A DNA stretch of 64,000 nucleotides from Azoarcus sp. L1K30 (GTDB lineage Bacteria; Pseudomonadota; Gammaproteobacteria; Burkholderiales; Rhodocyclaceae). The translations under genes and the position numbers were made by a program. Shown here piece after piece: positions 14,372-28,197 of the stretch (position 1 is the stretch's first letter; every line of letters begins with the position of its first letter). The notes under the pieces are model-generated. The model saw only the letters and a list, made by a program, of their open reading frames with translations. It made no database searches and had not been told where the DNA came from. The stretch spans positions 3,870,181 to 3,934,180 of the forward strand of contig NZ_JAGRRD010000001.1 in assembly GCF_018122735.1 (NCBI RefSeq), given 5' to 3'.

Positions 14372-15730
14372 ATGGAAGTCGTGATTCTTGCCGCAGGGCA
14401 GGGCAAACGCATGCGTTCGGTACTGCCCAAGGTTCTGCAACCGATTGCCGGTAAGCCGATGCTTGCACATGTGCTGGGCGCCGCCCGTGCGCTCGACGCG
14501 AAGCGCATTTGCGTCGTTTATGGTCATGGCGGCGAGGTGGTGCGGCAGCGGCTCGATGCGCCCGATCTGGCGTGGGCGTTGCAATCCCCGCAGTTGGGAA
14601 CGGGCCACGCGGTGCAGCAGGCCTTGCCTCACCTTACCGACGGCGCGCTGGCGCTCGTCCTGTATGGCGATGTGCCGCTGATCGGGGTGCCGACCTTGCG
14701 TCGTCTGGTCGCGGCAGCAGGCACCGACCGCATGTCGCTGCTGACGGTCGAGCTCGATCAGCCCACCGGTTACGGCCGTATTCTCCGTGACGATGCTGGA
14801 CGGGTGCTGCGCATCGTCGAGGAGAAGGACGCGTCCGACGCCGAGCGCCGCGTGCGCGAGGTCAATACCGGCATCCTGGTGGCGCCTGTTGCGCGGCTGC
14901 GCGACTGGCTCGGGCGTATTGGCAATGACAATGCGCAGGGCGAGTACTACCTCACCGACATCATCGCCATGGCGGTGGCCGAGGGCGTCGATGTCGCCAC
15001 GGTGCGGCCCGATGCGGTGGCCGAAACCCTTGGCGTCAACAGTAAGGCCCAGTTGGCCGAGCTCGAGCGTCTGCACCAGCGTACGATCGCCGGCAGCCTG
15101 CTGGACGAAGGGGTGACCTTGATCGATCCGTCGCGGATCGACGTGCGCGGCGAACTCGTCTGTGGGCGCGACGTCGAGATCGACGTCAACTGCGTGTTCG
15201 AAGGGCGTGTCGAGCTGGCCGATGGCGTGTCCATCGGTGCCAACTGCGTGATCCGCAACACGTCCATCGGTGCCGACACGCGGGTGGCGCCCTTCTCGCA
15301 TCTCGACAGTACGGTGACCGGCGACGCCTGCGTGATCGGCCCGTATGCGCGCACCCGGCCGGGAACGGTGCTCGGCACTGATGTGCATGTCGGCAATTTC
15401 GTCGAGATCAAGAACAGCGTCGTGGCCGATCATTCCAAGGCCAATCACCTGGCCTACGTCGGCGATGCCGATGTCGGCCAACGCGTCAACATCGGCGCGG
15501 GCACCATCACCTGCAATTACGATGGTGCCAACAAGTACCGCACCGTGATCGAGGACGACGTCTTCATCGGCTCCGATACCCAGCTGGTCGCACCCGTTCG
15601 GGTAGGTCGCGGTGCCACGGTGGGCGCGGGCACCACACTGACCAAGGACGCACCGCCCGAGCAGCTTACGGTGTCCCGGGCCAAACAGCTCAGCATCTCC
15701 GGCTGGAAGAAGCCGGTCAAGAACACGTAA
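14372..15730 (+). CDS. glmU: Bifunctional UDP-GlcNAc pyrophosphorylase / glucosamine-1-phosphate acetyltransferase
   Basis: Makes UDP-N-acetylglucosamine for peptidoglycan and LPS. The 452 aa from ATG 14372 ([14 protein letters not shown], the nucleotide-binding loop) are full length. The earlier in-frame ATG at 14333 adds residues unlike the family. An N-terminal pyrophosphorylase domain (about 1-225) is followed by a left-handed beta-helix of hexapeptides (about 250-450) with the acetyltransferase segment [10 protein letters not shown]. It lies 45 bases upstream of glmS, making successive steps of one pathway. Confidence 0.96.
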   Translation: MEVVILAAGQGKRMRSVLPKVLQPIAGKPMLAHVLGAARALDAKRICVVYGHGGEVVRQRLDAPDLAWALQSPQLGTGHAVQQALPHLTDGALALVLYGDVPLIGVPTLRRLVAAAGTDRMSLLTVELDQPTGYGRILRDDAGRVLRIVEEKDASDAERRVREVNTGILVAPVARLRDWLGRIGNDNAQGEYYLTDIIAMAVAEGVDVATVRPDAVAETLGVNSKAQLAELERLHQRTIAGSLLDEGVTLIDPSRIDVRGELVCGRDVEIDVNCVFEGRVELADGVSIGANCVIRNTSIGADTRVAPFSHLDSTVTGDACVIGPYARTRPGTVLGTDVHVGNFVEIKNSVVADHSKANHLAYVGDADVGQRVNIGAGTITCNYDGANKYRTVIEDDVFIGSDTQLVAPVRVGRGATVGAGTTLTKDAPPEQLTVSRAKQLSISGWKKPVKNT

Positions 15731-15775
15731 CCGTCTGCAGCGGGCCTGCAGTCAACGTACCTAAGGACAAGCGCC

Positions 15776-17602
<1,827 letters not shown>

Positions 17603-17650
17603 CGACGCTGGCGGGTGATCGTAATAAATGAAGTCTGTCGGCGTGCAACA

Positions 17651-17794
17651 ATGTCTGTTGGACGGATCGTTACGGTGCCGGAGTGCATGGAGCAGATCAA
17701 ACTGGTGAACGCCAAGGCGGCGGACGTGTATCGCTACATGAACTTTGACCAGATTCCGGCCTTCGTGGAAGGGGCGGAAACGGTCGAGATGTAA
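17651..17794 (+). CDS. Small ORF of unknown function after glmS (47 aa)
   Basis: ATG at 17651 to TAA at 17792-17794 would encode 47 residues (MSVGRIVTVPEC... ending AETVEM). No family recognised. No good ribosome binding site is seen. It lies between glmS and an intrinsic terminator at 17822, so it would be transcribed with glmS if real. It could equally be a leftover of a larger gene lost during the insertions that follow. Confidence 0.3.
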   Translation: MSVGRIVTVPECMEQIKLVNAKAADVYRYMNFDQIPAFVEGAETVEM

Positions 17795-17821
17795 GCTTTT
17801 CGGGTATTTCCCGAGCGTGAG

Positions 17822-17846
17822 CGGCGCCCTTCGGAGCGCCGTTTTG
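17822..17846 (+). terminator. Intrinsic terminator downstream of glmS
   Basis: CGGCGC (17822-17827) pairs with GCGCCG (17836-17841) around a TTCG-containing loop, followed by TTTTG. It would end the glmU-glmS transcript and the small ORF at 17651. Confidence 0.7.
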
Positions 17847-17857
17847 TTTATACCGGC

Positions 17858-18148
17858 GTGCCTCGATGTCTGTATTTGCATACAGCCATTCATCCCGATC
17901 CTCCGATCCGGATACCCATGCCCACACCCGCCGGGAAAGCCTGCCCGGTGCCCGTCGTCTATCGCCGTCGGTGTCTGGAGCGCACGCTTCTCTACCGTCT
18001 TGTCCAAATCCACCTCTCCACCCGGCTGGCGCAGCACGATGACGGGCAGGGCCGGACAGTGCTTTTGGCGCCCACCTACGAAGTCTTTCCGCTCATCTGT
18101 CTGCAATGCGGTGGCACGATGCGGATCATCGCCCCCGGGCGGTGCTGA
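17858..18148 (+). pseudogene. Internally deleted IS91-family transposase remnant
   Basis: A 96-codon frame joins two pieces that resemble opposite ends of IS91-type (Y2/HUH) transposases. The first is the N-terminal RRRCLERTLLYRLVQIHL. The second is the C-terminal TYEVFPLICLQCGGTMRIIA, where IS91 relatives have YEVFPL-CP-CGGEMRIIAF. The catalytic middle is missing, so this cannot transpose. Family assignment is from memory of these motifs. It marks an old insertion between glmS and the OmpA-like gene. Confidence 0.5.
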
Positions 18149-18363
18149 CCGTTTGTGCAGCCGATTCCGGAGTTCGAATTCGATCAGCGCATTGCGTGCT
18201 AACGGAGGGTTTCAGGGACTCCGGCATCAGGCAGGGTATGGTGGTAGATATCAGCGATACACCGGAGCAAGAACGCACCGAATTTCTTGGATGACGATGG
18301 GTACATAAGGGGGGGATGCTGAGAGTATGATGCTTGGATTTTCCATCCTTGACAGGGACTCCG
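18149..18363. other. Intergenic stretch between the IS91 remnant and the OmpA-family gene
   Basis: About 215 bases without a convincing gene. A possible short frame with VVDISDTPEQERTEFLG (about 18238-18294) has no recognisable relatives. Just before the next gene is AGGGA in TTGACAGGGACTCCG, a plausible ribosome binding site. Confidence 0.5.
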
Positions 18364-19431
18364 ATGATCCGTTCGATGCACGCCCGCCTGCGCGCGGGCC
18401 TGGTCTGCCTGGCGCTGGCCGGCACCCTGGGCTGCCCTGCCATGCAGGCTGTCGCCGCCCCCAGCTGGGCCACCGATGTGGCAGGTGGGCACGACCACCC
18501 GCTGCTGCAGCGCTACACCGATTCCTGGCTGATCGCCTACCAGCAGCAGTCCTTTGCCCAGACCAGCTTCCCCGGCAAGCTGGGCCTGGACAACAAGAAC
18601 CACTTCCTCGCGCCGGTGACGGTGGAAGGCCAGGTCACCCGCCTGGTCTACCTGGCCCCGCCGGGCAAGACCCCGCTGGAGGTGCATCGCAACTACGAGC
18701 AGGCCCTGGCTGCCGCTGGCTTCAAGGCGGTGGTGAGTTGCACGCCCAGCCAGCCCCTGTGCGAGAAGATGCGCTACGGCTTTGCCGATGACCGCTACGA
18801 GGCGCTCGAGCAGGCCAACTTTGCGGCCAGCCGCGATCGCCAGTCCGACCCCAAACTGGCCGATGCGATGCGTGGCCTGGGCGGCGTGAACATGGTTGGC
18901 ACCGAGGACCTGTTCTTCAGCTACGGCACGCTCAGCCGCAACGGCACCACCGTGCATGTGATGATCAACACCGGCAAGGTCTACAACAGTCCCTTCGTCG
19001 GTAGCTACATCGAGATCGCCGAGCCCAAGGCCATGCTGGGCGGCCAAGTCACCGTCAACGCCGACGCGCTGAAGAACAGCCTGCAGGCCGAGGGCAAGAT
19101 CGCCCTCTACGGCATCTACTTCGATACCGGCAAGGCCGCGCTCAAGCCCGAGTCCAAGGCCCAGCTCGACGAGATGGCCCACCTGCTTCAGGCCCAGCCG
19201 ATGCTGAAGGTCTACATCGTCGGCCACACCGACAACCAGGGCGCACTGGCGGCCAACCTGACGCTGTCGCAGCAGCGCGCGCAGGCGGTCGTGGACGCGC
19301 TGGTTCGGCAGTACCAGATCCCCGCCGCCCGCCTCTCGGCCCAGGGCGTGGCCAGCCTGGTGCCGGTGGCCGCCAACGCGGCCGAAGCCGGCCGCGCCAA
19401 GAACCGCCGCGTCGAACTGGTCGTGCAGTGA
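18364..19431 (+). CDS. OmpA-family outer-membrane protein (DUF4892-like N-terminal part)
   Basis: Envelope protein of 355 aa from ATG 18364. Residues 1 to about 32 form a signal peptide (LVCLALAGTLG... ending AVAA). The middle (about 40-215) resembles the DUF4892 region found before OmpA domains, with paired Cys in SCTPSQPLCEKM. The C-terminal OmpA domain (about 240-355) has YFDTGKAALKPES, VGHTDNQG and the final AKNRRVELVV, which bind peptidoglycan. It stands alone between IS remnants, so horizontal gain is possible. Exact role unknown. Confidence 0.82.
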   Translation: MIRSMHARLRAGLVCLALAGTLGCPAMQAVAAPSWATDVAGGHDHPLLQRYTDSWLIAYQQQSFAQTSFPGKLGLDNKNHFLAPVTVEGQVTRLVYLAPPGKTPLEVHRNYEQALAAAGFKAVVSCTPSQPLCEKMRYGFADDRYEALEQANFAASRDRQSDPKLADAMRGLGGVNMVGTEDLFFSYGTLSRNGTTVHVMINTGKVYNSPFVGSYIEIAEPKAMLGGQVTVNADALKNSLQAEGKIALYGIYFDTGKAALKPESKAQLDEMAHLLQAQPMLKVYIVGHTDNQGALAANLTLSQQRAQAVVDALVRQYQIPAARLSAQGVASLVPVAANAAEAGRAKNRRVELVVQ

Positions 19432-19465
19432 GACCCTCCGCCACGGAGAGCCGGTCCCGGAAATT

Positions 19466-19608
19466 TGGACAGTAAGATAAGTGATAGCGTTGCCCAACCG
19501 AAGGCTGCGTAGCGGTCTAGAAATGGAGCAAGAGCATGACGAGGATGACGCGGCGGAATCACTCGCTGGAGTTGAAAGCCGCGTCGCTGGAAGCTCAACT
19601 TAATCGAG
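19466..19608 (+). pseudogene. IS3-family orfA 5' remnant
   Basis: A short frame starting at ATG 19536 reads MTRMTRRNHSLELKA, the typical start of IS3-family OrfA (MT-MTRRNHS---KAKVALAA). It is preceded by about 70 bases that would be the IS left end. After KA the similarity stops and the frame runs into unrelated sequence, so only the first tens of bases of the element remain. Confidence 0.5.
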
Positions 19609-20392
19609 GCATTTCCAAAATTCGGCCTTATGTTGAGGTTCAAATAAGGCCGATGAGCAGGCGCTCGAAACAAAGGCCATTTTTGGTCCCGACAGAAAAT
19701 ATTCAAGCGCAGATGATTGCATTGACATGTTCTGGGCGGTCCGACAGACATTATTTATTGCGATCATGGGGCCGGGTTGACAGGTGCTGGCCCCATCGGA
19801 CAATGGTTCACTCTCGAAGACACAAGAGGGGATAGGGTGATCTGCCCCGCGCCTGCCGCGTGCTGATCATTGCCGTCGGGCAGAGGTTGCGCAATGCAGG
19901 CGGACTCGGTGCGTCGAATTGTTGGTCGCCCAATTTCTTGGGACCACGCTATCGTGAGTGCATGACAATTGCGTCGGATGCTCGAGTCCTTCGATCGTAC
20001 GTGATCGATCGATTTCCGCTCCGCCCTGTTTTCGGGCGTTGACGTTCGCCCGTATTCGGGGCGACCAGCGTGGTGTTGTGTCTTGCGCGCGCGGTCTTGC
20101 GTTCCAGGGATGCGTTCGCATGGACGCCGTCATCGTCCGGCGCCGAACTTGCTGGCTGAGGCAGGTGAGGGGAGATGGGACACGGGGCTTTTTATGCATC
20201 CGCAGATAATGCGGGAACCGAATCGGTCACCTTCCATCGAACAGGACACGACCGGCATGCAACATGGGCTTACCGTGCCGCATGCAGGGGTAATGGCATC
20301 ACGATAGCGCGATTGCAATGCCTGCCGTGCTGTCGACGACCCCCATCTTGCCCGCAGCCGGTTTGCGGCGGCACGCGCGGAGGAGTACGACG
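19609..20392. other. 784-base stretch without a recognisable gene
   Basis: No frame here looks coding. Structures seen: a 9-bp inverted repeat CGGCCTTAT/ATAAGGCCG (19623-19631 and 19644-19652); a partial palindrome around CGATCGTACGTGATCG (19992-20007); and two successive GC stem-loops, CGCCC/GGGCG (20022-20038 and 20047-20063). The end carries the ribosome binding site GGAGGAG about 8 bases before the dehydrogenase gene. Any promoter for that gene must lie here, but I could not pick one with confidence. Confidence 0.5.
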
Positions 20393-21703
20393 ATGGCAGA
20401 AGATTCCGATCCCCGGCCTGCGCAGTTGGAAGATGCACACGCACGCCTGAAAACAGTGTTCGAGCGGCTCGATGTGGCCGAAGATGTGCGTGTGCGCCTG
20501 GCGCAGCCGGCGCTGTCGCTTCAAGTTGGCATTCCGGTACGGATGGACGATGGGCAGTTGCGCGTATTCACCGGCTGGCGAGTGCAGTACGGCACCATTC
20601 GTGGGCCGGCCAAGGGCGGGGTGCGCTTTCATCCGGCGGTCACGGCGGACGAGGTGAGCACGCTCAGCTTCTGGATGGCGATCAAGTGTGCGGTTGCCGG
20701 ATTGCCCTATGGTGGCGGCAAGGGCGGTGTGCGGGTTGATCCGAAGTGTCTTTCGCGGGGCGAGCTCGAGCGCCTGTCGCGTGGCTACATGCGTGCCATT
20801 GCCGATGTCGTCGGCCCGGACCGGGACATTCCTGCGCCGGACGTGAATACCAACCCGACCATCATGGGCTGGATGGCCGATGAGTACGCGAACATCGTTC
20901 GGCGCCACGACCTTGCGGTGATCACCGGCAAGCCGCTGGAGCTGGGCGGGTCGCGGGGTCGTGTCGAATCCACCGGACGTGGCGCGCTGCAGGTACTGGA
21001 TCTGTGGGCGCAGCGCGAAGGACGCGAGGCGGCGCGGACGACCGTGGCGGTGCAGGGTTTCGGCAACGCCGGATACCACTTCGCACGCCTTGCCCATCAG
21101 GCCGGCTACCGCATCGTCGCACTGTCCGATTCAAAGGGCGGCATTCATGCGCCTGACGGCCTTGATCCCGAGCCCATCTGGGCCCACAAGCATGAGCGTC
21201 GCAAGCTCAACGACGCGGTGTATTGCGAGGACTCCGTCGTGGGGGGGCATGACTGCGCACGCGAGATCAGCAACGAAGAACTGCTGGCGCTCGAAGTCGA
21301 CGTGCTGGTGCTTGCAGCGCTGGAGGACCAGATCGACGAGCGCAATGCCGGCGAGGTGCGCGCCGGCCTGATCCTCGAGATTGCGAACGGGCCGGTGACC
21401 AGCAAGGCAGATGCCATTCTGGCGCAACGTGGTATCGCGGTGCTGCCCGATGTGCTGTCGAACTGTGGTGGCGTGATCGTGAGCTATTTCGAGTGGATAC
21501 AGAACCGCAGCGGCGACTACTGGGATGAAGACTGCGTCAATCTGCGTCTGAGCAAACGTCTCGAGGCAGAGGCGACCGCGGTCATGGACCTGGCGGCGGT
21601 GGAATCCGTGTCGTTTCGCGACGCGGCCTACCTGCATGGCGTCGGACGTATCGCCGATGCGCAGTCGCAACGCGGTACCTGCCGCGATTTCTCTACAGGC
21701 TAG
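20393..21703 (+). CDS. Glu/Leu/Phe/Val dehydrogenase family protein (glutamate dehydrogenase-like)
   Basis: Oxidative deamination or reductive amination of an amino acid, most likely glutamate and 2-oxoglutarate. At 436 aa from ATG 20393 (GGAGGAG upstream), the substrate-binding catalytic lysine region [15 protein letters not shown] is at about residues 104-118. The Rossmann segment [17 protein letters not shown] is near 217. The earlier in-frame codon at 20318 lacks family residues. Aconitase follows 88 bases on, so a 2-oxoglutarate/TCA link is plausible. Confidence 0.9.
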   Translation: MAEDSDPRPAQLEDAHARLKTVFERLDVAEDVRVRLAQPALSLQVGIPVRMDDGQLRVFTGWRVQYGTIRGPAKGGVRFHPAVTADEVSTLSFWMAIKCAVAGLPYGGGKGGVRVDPKCLSRGELERLSRGYMRAIADVVGPDRDIPAPDVNTNPTIMGWMADEYANIVRRHDLAVITGKPLELGGSRGRVESTGRGALQVLDLWAQREGREAARTTVAVQGFGNAGYHFARLAHQAGYRIVALSDSKGGIHAPDGLDPEPIWAHKHERRKLNDAVYCEDSVVGGHDCAREISNEELLALEVDVLVLAALEDQIDERNAGEVRAGLILEIANGPVTSKADAILAQRGIAVLPDVLSNCGGVIVSYFEWIQNRSGDYWDEDCVNLRLSKRLEAEATAVMDLAAVESVSFRDAAYLHGVGRIADAQSQRGTCRDFSTG

Positions 21704-21791
21704 CACCGGTCTGTTCAGCACCAGTGAATCTGCCGCCGAACTTGCGTGGCGTCAGATTGAAACCGCAGGACGCACAAAAGGAGAGCGAACC

Positions 21792-24527
<2,736 letters not shown>

Positions 24528-24534
24528 GTGCCGG

Positions 24535-25893
24535 ATGAATGCCGTCAGCAGTGCGCGCCACGGCGCCGCCGAGCGCCTGTTCAAGCGTCTGGTCGATGTC
24601 GACGATGATGCGGCAGAGGTGTTTCGGCCGTCGGCACGCGATTCCATTCCGGGCAATTTCTTTCGCACCATCGGCGCCACCTTCCTGGTCCAGCTCGGCG
24701 ATGCGCTGACCGGCCCCAAGATCAGTCTCGTCTGGCTGCTGGGTGCGGTCGGCGCGCCGGCCTACCTGGTCGGCCTGTTGGTGCCGATCCGTGAGTCCGG
24801 CTCCATGCTGCCGCAATTTGCCATTGCCAGTTTCGTCAGCACGTGCCGGCTCCGAAAATGGGTGTGGGTCGGTGGCGCGGTAGCGCAGGCGGTCGCAGTG
24901 GCAGGCATTGGCCTGAGCGCCATGTTTGTCGGCGGCGCGACCGCGGGCTGGCTGATCATCGCGCTGCTGATGGTGTTCAGTCTTGCGCGTGCATTCAGTT
25001 CGATTGCCGCAAAGGATGTCCTTGCCCGGACCATACCGAAATCTGCGCGCGGGCAAACAAGTGCGTGGGCGGCGAGTGCGGCCGGGCTCGTTACGGTCGG
25101 TGCGGGCGCCATGCTGGTGTTGAGCCCGGATACACGCCACGATGCCGGCTTTTATGCGTTGATCGTGCTCGGGGCGTCCACGCTGTGGCTGCTTGCTGCT
25201 GCAATCTATGCGCGCATGCGCGAGTCTCCCGAGTCCCCGGACAACAAGGCAGGCGGCGCTGCGACCGCAGGTGCACGGCTGGGGTGCCTGAAGACCGACC
25301 CCCTGCTGCGGCGTTTCGTGGTCGCGCGCTGTCTGCTGCTATGTACGGCATTGAGTGCACCGTTCTACGTCAGTCTGGGTCAGGCGGCGTTCGGTTCGCA
25401 GCCCCTGTTGTTGGGAGCCTTCATCGCTGCAAGTGGGCTCGCGAGTCTGGTCAGCGCGCCTTTCTGGGGGCGACTCGCCGATCGCTCCAGCCGCAAGGTG
25501 ATGATGCTCGGAGCCGGCCTGGCTGCGGCCGCGGGCGTGGCGGCATTTGCCATCGATGCGCTGGGCGAGGGCCGGCGGGGAATGTCGTGGCTGTTGCCGG
25601 TGCTCTACTTCGTGCTCGCCGTTGCCCACCAGGGCGCGCGGATCGGACGCAAGACCTATGTCGTCGACATCGCTTCGGGCAATGAGCGCACTGACTATGT
25701 TGCCGTCAGCAATACCGTGGTGGGGCTGGTGCTGCTTGGCGCGGGAACCCTGGGGGCGATCGGCGCGGCATTCTCGACGCCGCTGGTCATTCTCGCGCTG
25801 TCGATGCTCGGGCTTGGGGGTGCCTGCATGGTCTATCGCCTGCCGGAAGCGGAGGGGGCGGGCGCTGCGGACCACGGGGCAGCGGAGACCTAG
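24535..25893 (+). CDS. Major facilitator superfamily transporter
   Basis: Inner-membrane carrier of 452 aa with roughly eleven to twelve hydrophobic segments. A soluble N-terminal extension of about 45 residues precedes the first one. The loop GRLADRSSRKVMMLG (about residues 313-327) is the MFS A-like motif between the second-half helices. It sits eight bases after acnA and probably shares its transcript. The substrate is not predictable; a polycarboxylate would be a guess from context. Confidence 0.8.
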   Translation: MNAVSSARHGAAERLFKRLVDVDDDAAEVFRPSARDSIPGNFFRTIGATFLVQLGDALTGPKISLVWLLGAVGAPAYLVGLLVPIRESGSMLPQFAIASFVSTCRLRKWVWVGGAVAQAVAVAGIGLSAMFVGGATAGWLIIALLMVFSLARAFSSIAAKDVLARTIPKSARGQTSAWAASAAGLVTVGAGAMLVLSPDTRHDAGFYALIVLGASTLWLLAAAIYARMRESPESPDNKAGGAATAGARLGCLKTDPLLRRFVVARCLLLCTALSAPFYVSLGQAAFGSQPLLLGAFIAASGLASLVSAPFWGRLADRSSRKVMMLGAGLAAAAGVAAFAIDALGEGRRGMSWLLPVLYFVLAVAHQGARIGRKTYVVDIASGNERTDYVAVSNTVVGLVLLGAGTLGAIGAAFSTPLVILALSMLGLGGACMVYRLPEAEGAGAADHGAAET

Positions 25894-25921
25894 CGCGGTA
25901 AGGCGCGGCGGAAAAAGGACT

Positions 25922-26662
25922 TCACGGTGCGGGCTTGCTGCCGGTGGCGCGCCCTGGCCGGGAACTGCGTGTGGAGGACACCGCATCGGCGGCGGCATGA
26001 CGACGCGCGCTGTCGACCAGCGCCTTGAACAGGGCGCGGTGGGCGGTCACGGGCAGCAGGAATTCGGGATGCCACTGCACGCCGAGCAGAAAGCCGTAGT
26101 CGGGGTCTTCGATCGCCTGCACGATGCCGTCGAGGTCGCGTCCGCAGACCTGGAGACCGTCGCCGGTGCGGTCGATGGCCTGGTTGTGCAGGCTGTTGAT
26201 ACGTTGCGTGCCATCGCCGACCAGGCGCGCAAGCATGGAGCCGGCCTCGACGTGCAGTTTTTTCAGCGGCAGCACCGTCCATCGATTCGACGTGTGGCGA
26301 CGCCGCGAACGCAGTTCCTGGAACAGACTGCCTCCACGATAGATGTTCAGCAGCTGGGCGCCGCGGCAGATCCCGAGGATCGGAACCCGCCGCGAGAGCG
26401 ACGTGCGGATGATCCGCATCTCGAGGGCGTCGCGTGCGGTGTCGTGACGGGGCTCGACCTCGGGTTCGGCGGCATAGAGCACCGGATCGATGTCATGACC
26501 GCCGGTGATGACGACGCCATCGTAATGGTGGAGGCGCCACCTGTCGCTAGGGCGAATGTGTATCGGTTTGCCGCCATACAGCCGCACCGCGCAGGCAACG
26601 AGGATTCGCGGTCCGAGCGCGCCCTTCTCCGGACCGGTGATCGCGATCAGTGGGTGATCCAC
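25922..26662 (-). CDS. Class I glutamine amidotransferase-like / gamma-glutamyl hydrolase (peptidase C26) family
   Basis: Triad-bearing protein of 246 aa. The nucleophile is Cys99 in ILGICRGAQLLN, with His198 and Glu200 in GVQWHPEF. The N-terminal DGVVITGGHDIDP marks the PuuD-like branch, which hydrolyses gamma-glutamyl amides (for example gamma-glutamyl-GABA). It overlaps the amidoligase gene by 16 bases and is the last gene of a five-gene reverse-strand cluster. The C-terminal 25 residues are Ser/Arg-rich and not conserved. It could free ammonia for the ligase or trim gamma-glutamyl bonds. Confidence 0.88.
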   Translation of the reverse strand: MDHPLIAITGPEKGALGPRILVACAVRLYGGKPIHIRPSDRWRLHHYDGVVITGGHDIDPVLYAAEPEVEPRHDTARDALEMRIIRTSLSRRVPILGICRGAQLLNIYRGGSLFQELRSRRRHTSNRWTVLPLKKLHVEAGSMLARLVGDGTQRINSLHNQAIDRTGDGLQVCGRDLDGIVQAIEDPDYGFLLGVQWHPEFLLPVTAHRALFKALVDSARRHAAADAVSSTRSSRPGRATGSKPAP

Positions 26663-27645
26663 GTGCGCTCGACCTCGTCGGCCCAGTCACCGAGCAGTCG
26701 CTCGATCGGGCTTCGCAGTATCTTGCGGTAGCGCTCGCTGCATGCGCGCAGGCGTTCCGGGTCTGCGGCGAGCCGTTCGACCTCGATCCAGTCGTTCCAT
26801 GCGCAATGCAGTCCCCAGCTGGGGCGGCTGATCTCGCAGTCGGGGAGGCGGTAGTGGAAGGCCGGGCGTGGCTTGATGCGGGCGTCGGCCGTTGCACGGC
26901 GCACGCGCGGCGCATCCAGCTCGAGGAACAGGGGCAGCAGGTCGAGGGCGCGGTTTCGCGTCGGGTTGGCGTCGAGATAGTCGTCGATCAGCGTTGCCAG
27001 ATCCGGACGGTAGTCGGCGTCGAGCACGCGCACGACGTAATCGACGGGAAACGGATCGACGTAGCTCGTGACGCGCCTCGACATGTCGATGTCCGCGCGC
27101 GCGTAGAGCCAGTCGTACAGACACAGGAAGGCCTGCAGATAGGCTGCGATCGTCTTCGCGTCGGTGTGCGGGAGCTCAACGTTCAGCTGCATGCCGAAGG
27201 CGTTGACGAGGCGATCCGACGTCCCTTGAGCGCCCGCCTCGCGCAGATGCGCGATCAGGTCTTCGACCTCTCCCAGGCGTGCCATGGGCATGGGTGGGCT
27301 GACGACCTCGAGCGGTACCAGCGGGGTTGCAAGCCACTTGAGCGCTTCTTCGGTGGATTTGCCAATGCCGCCCGCGAAAGTGTCTTCGTCGTGGTGCTCG
27401 CGGCCCAGTTGTTTCAGGAGTTCGAAGTCCAGTTCGACCAGCCAGTCGCCCGCTGCATCCCCCCTGAGCACCCGCTCATAACGTCCCCGATGCTCGATGT
27501 CTGCGCCGATGGCGTCCGCGACGAGCGTGGCCAGTGTGTCGAGCGTAAAGCCATTCATTTCCAGTTCGACGCCGACCCGACGGGGGCCGCCATCGGGGTT
27601 CTGTGTCAGCGCCGGCTTTCGCAGGGCTCTCTGTTGCTGTGGCAT
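26647..27645 (-). CDS. Amidoligase family protein (glutamine synthetase fold COOH-NH2 ligase)
   Basis: Predicted ATP-dependent ligase of 332 aa of the Amidoligase_2 (PF12224-type) family, related in fold to glutamine synthetase. Start ATG 27645 with GGAGGAG 13 bases upstream. Visible motifs: the metal-binding VGVELEMNGF (Glu27, Glu29), VELDFELLK, PLEVVSPPMP, NAFGMQLNVELPH and CAWNDWIEVERLA. Such enzymes are predicted to form amide or isopeptide bonds, often gamma-glutamyl. Neighbours fit: a cyclotransferase upstream and a C26 amidotransferase downstream. The real substrate is unknown. Confidence 0.82.
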   Translation of the reverse strand: MPQQQRALRKPALTQNPDGGPRRVGVELEMNGFTLDTLATLVADAIGADIEHRGRYERVLRGDAAGDWLVELDFELLKQLGREHHDEDTFAGGIGKSTEEALKWLATPLVPLEVVSPPMPMARLGEVEDLIAHLREAGAQGTSDRLVNAFGMQLNVELPHTDAKTIAAYLQAFLCLYDWLYARADIDMSRRVTSYVDPFPVDYVVRVLDADYRPDLATLIDDYLDANPTRNRALDLLPLFLELDAPRVRRATADARIKPRPAFHYRLPDCEISRPSWGLHCAWNDWIEVERLAADPERLRACSERYRKILRSPIERLLGDWADEVERTWITH

Positions 27646-27689
27646 TGTTTTCGCACGCTCCTCCGGTTGATGACTTGCTGACCTTTCGT

Positions 27690-28133
27690 TCACGGCTTGA
27701 GTCGGCGATATACCCACGCGGTTTCTCCATCGTCGAGTGTCATTTCAACGCGTTCGTAGCGTATGCCAAGGCGTTCATATCGATCGAGCGCCTTGAGCCC
27801 GGCTGCCGTGACCTCGAACACCACGCCGTCGACCCGTGCTGCAGCATCGGCGACGACATTGAGCCCGTCCGCGCGAAAGCCGGACAATCGCGCCATTCGG
27901 GGTATTGTCGCGTCGCCGATCACCAGCCAGCGCACCGGGCGGTAGCGGAGCGTGCCGTATGCGAACACGCGATGGGCGTGTGTCGTGTCGATTTGTGCTA
28001 GTCCGGGCGGCGGGGCGTATCCATAGGGGCTCAGCAGCAGGTACCACAGGCAGGCCCCAACGATAGCCGTTGCCGCGCCAGCGCCGGAAATCCAGTATTC
28101 AAGTCTGCGCCAAAACGTATTGCTTCGCCCCAT
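27690..28133 (-). CDS. Membrane-anchored gamma-glutamylcyclotransferase family protein
   Basis: 147 aa from ATG 28133. Residues about 15-34 form one transmembrane segment, which is unusual for this normally soluble family. The AIG2/GGCT domain follows with the substrate loop VFAYGTLR (57-63) and the catalytic-type acid in LDRYE (Glu120). Such enzymes release 5-oxoproline from gamma-glutamyl compounds. The position next to an amidoligase and a C26 hydrolase suggests turnover of a gamma-glutamylated product at the membrane. Confidence 0.8.
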   Translation of the reverse strand: MGRSNTFWRRLEYWISGAGAATAIVGACLWYLLLSPYGYAPPPGLAQIDTTHAHRVFAYGTLRYRPVRWLVIGDATIPRMARLSGFRADGLNVVADAAARVDGVVFEVTAAGLKALDRYERLGIRYERVEMTLDDGETAWVYRRLKP

Positions 28134-28197
28134 ACCCTCCAGGCCTGCGGAAATCCGTCTCCTGATGGACAGGGGAGAAGACGCCAGGGTTCCTGCG

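Noticed and set aside
15731..15775. glmS ribozyme before glmS
   Set aside because: The gap is only 45 bases, too short for the ribozyme core, and no matching fold is visible.
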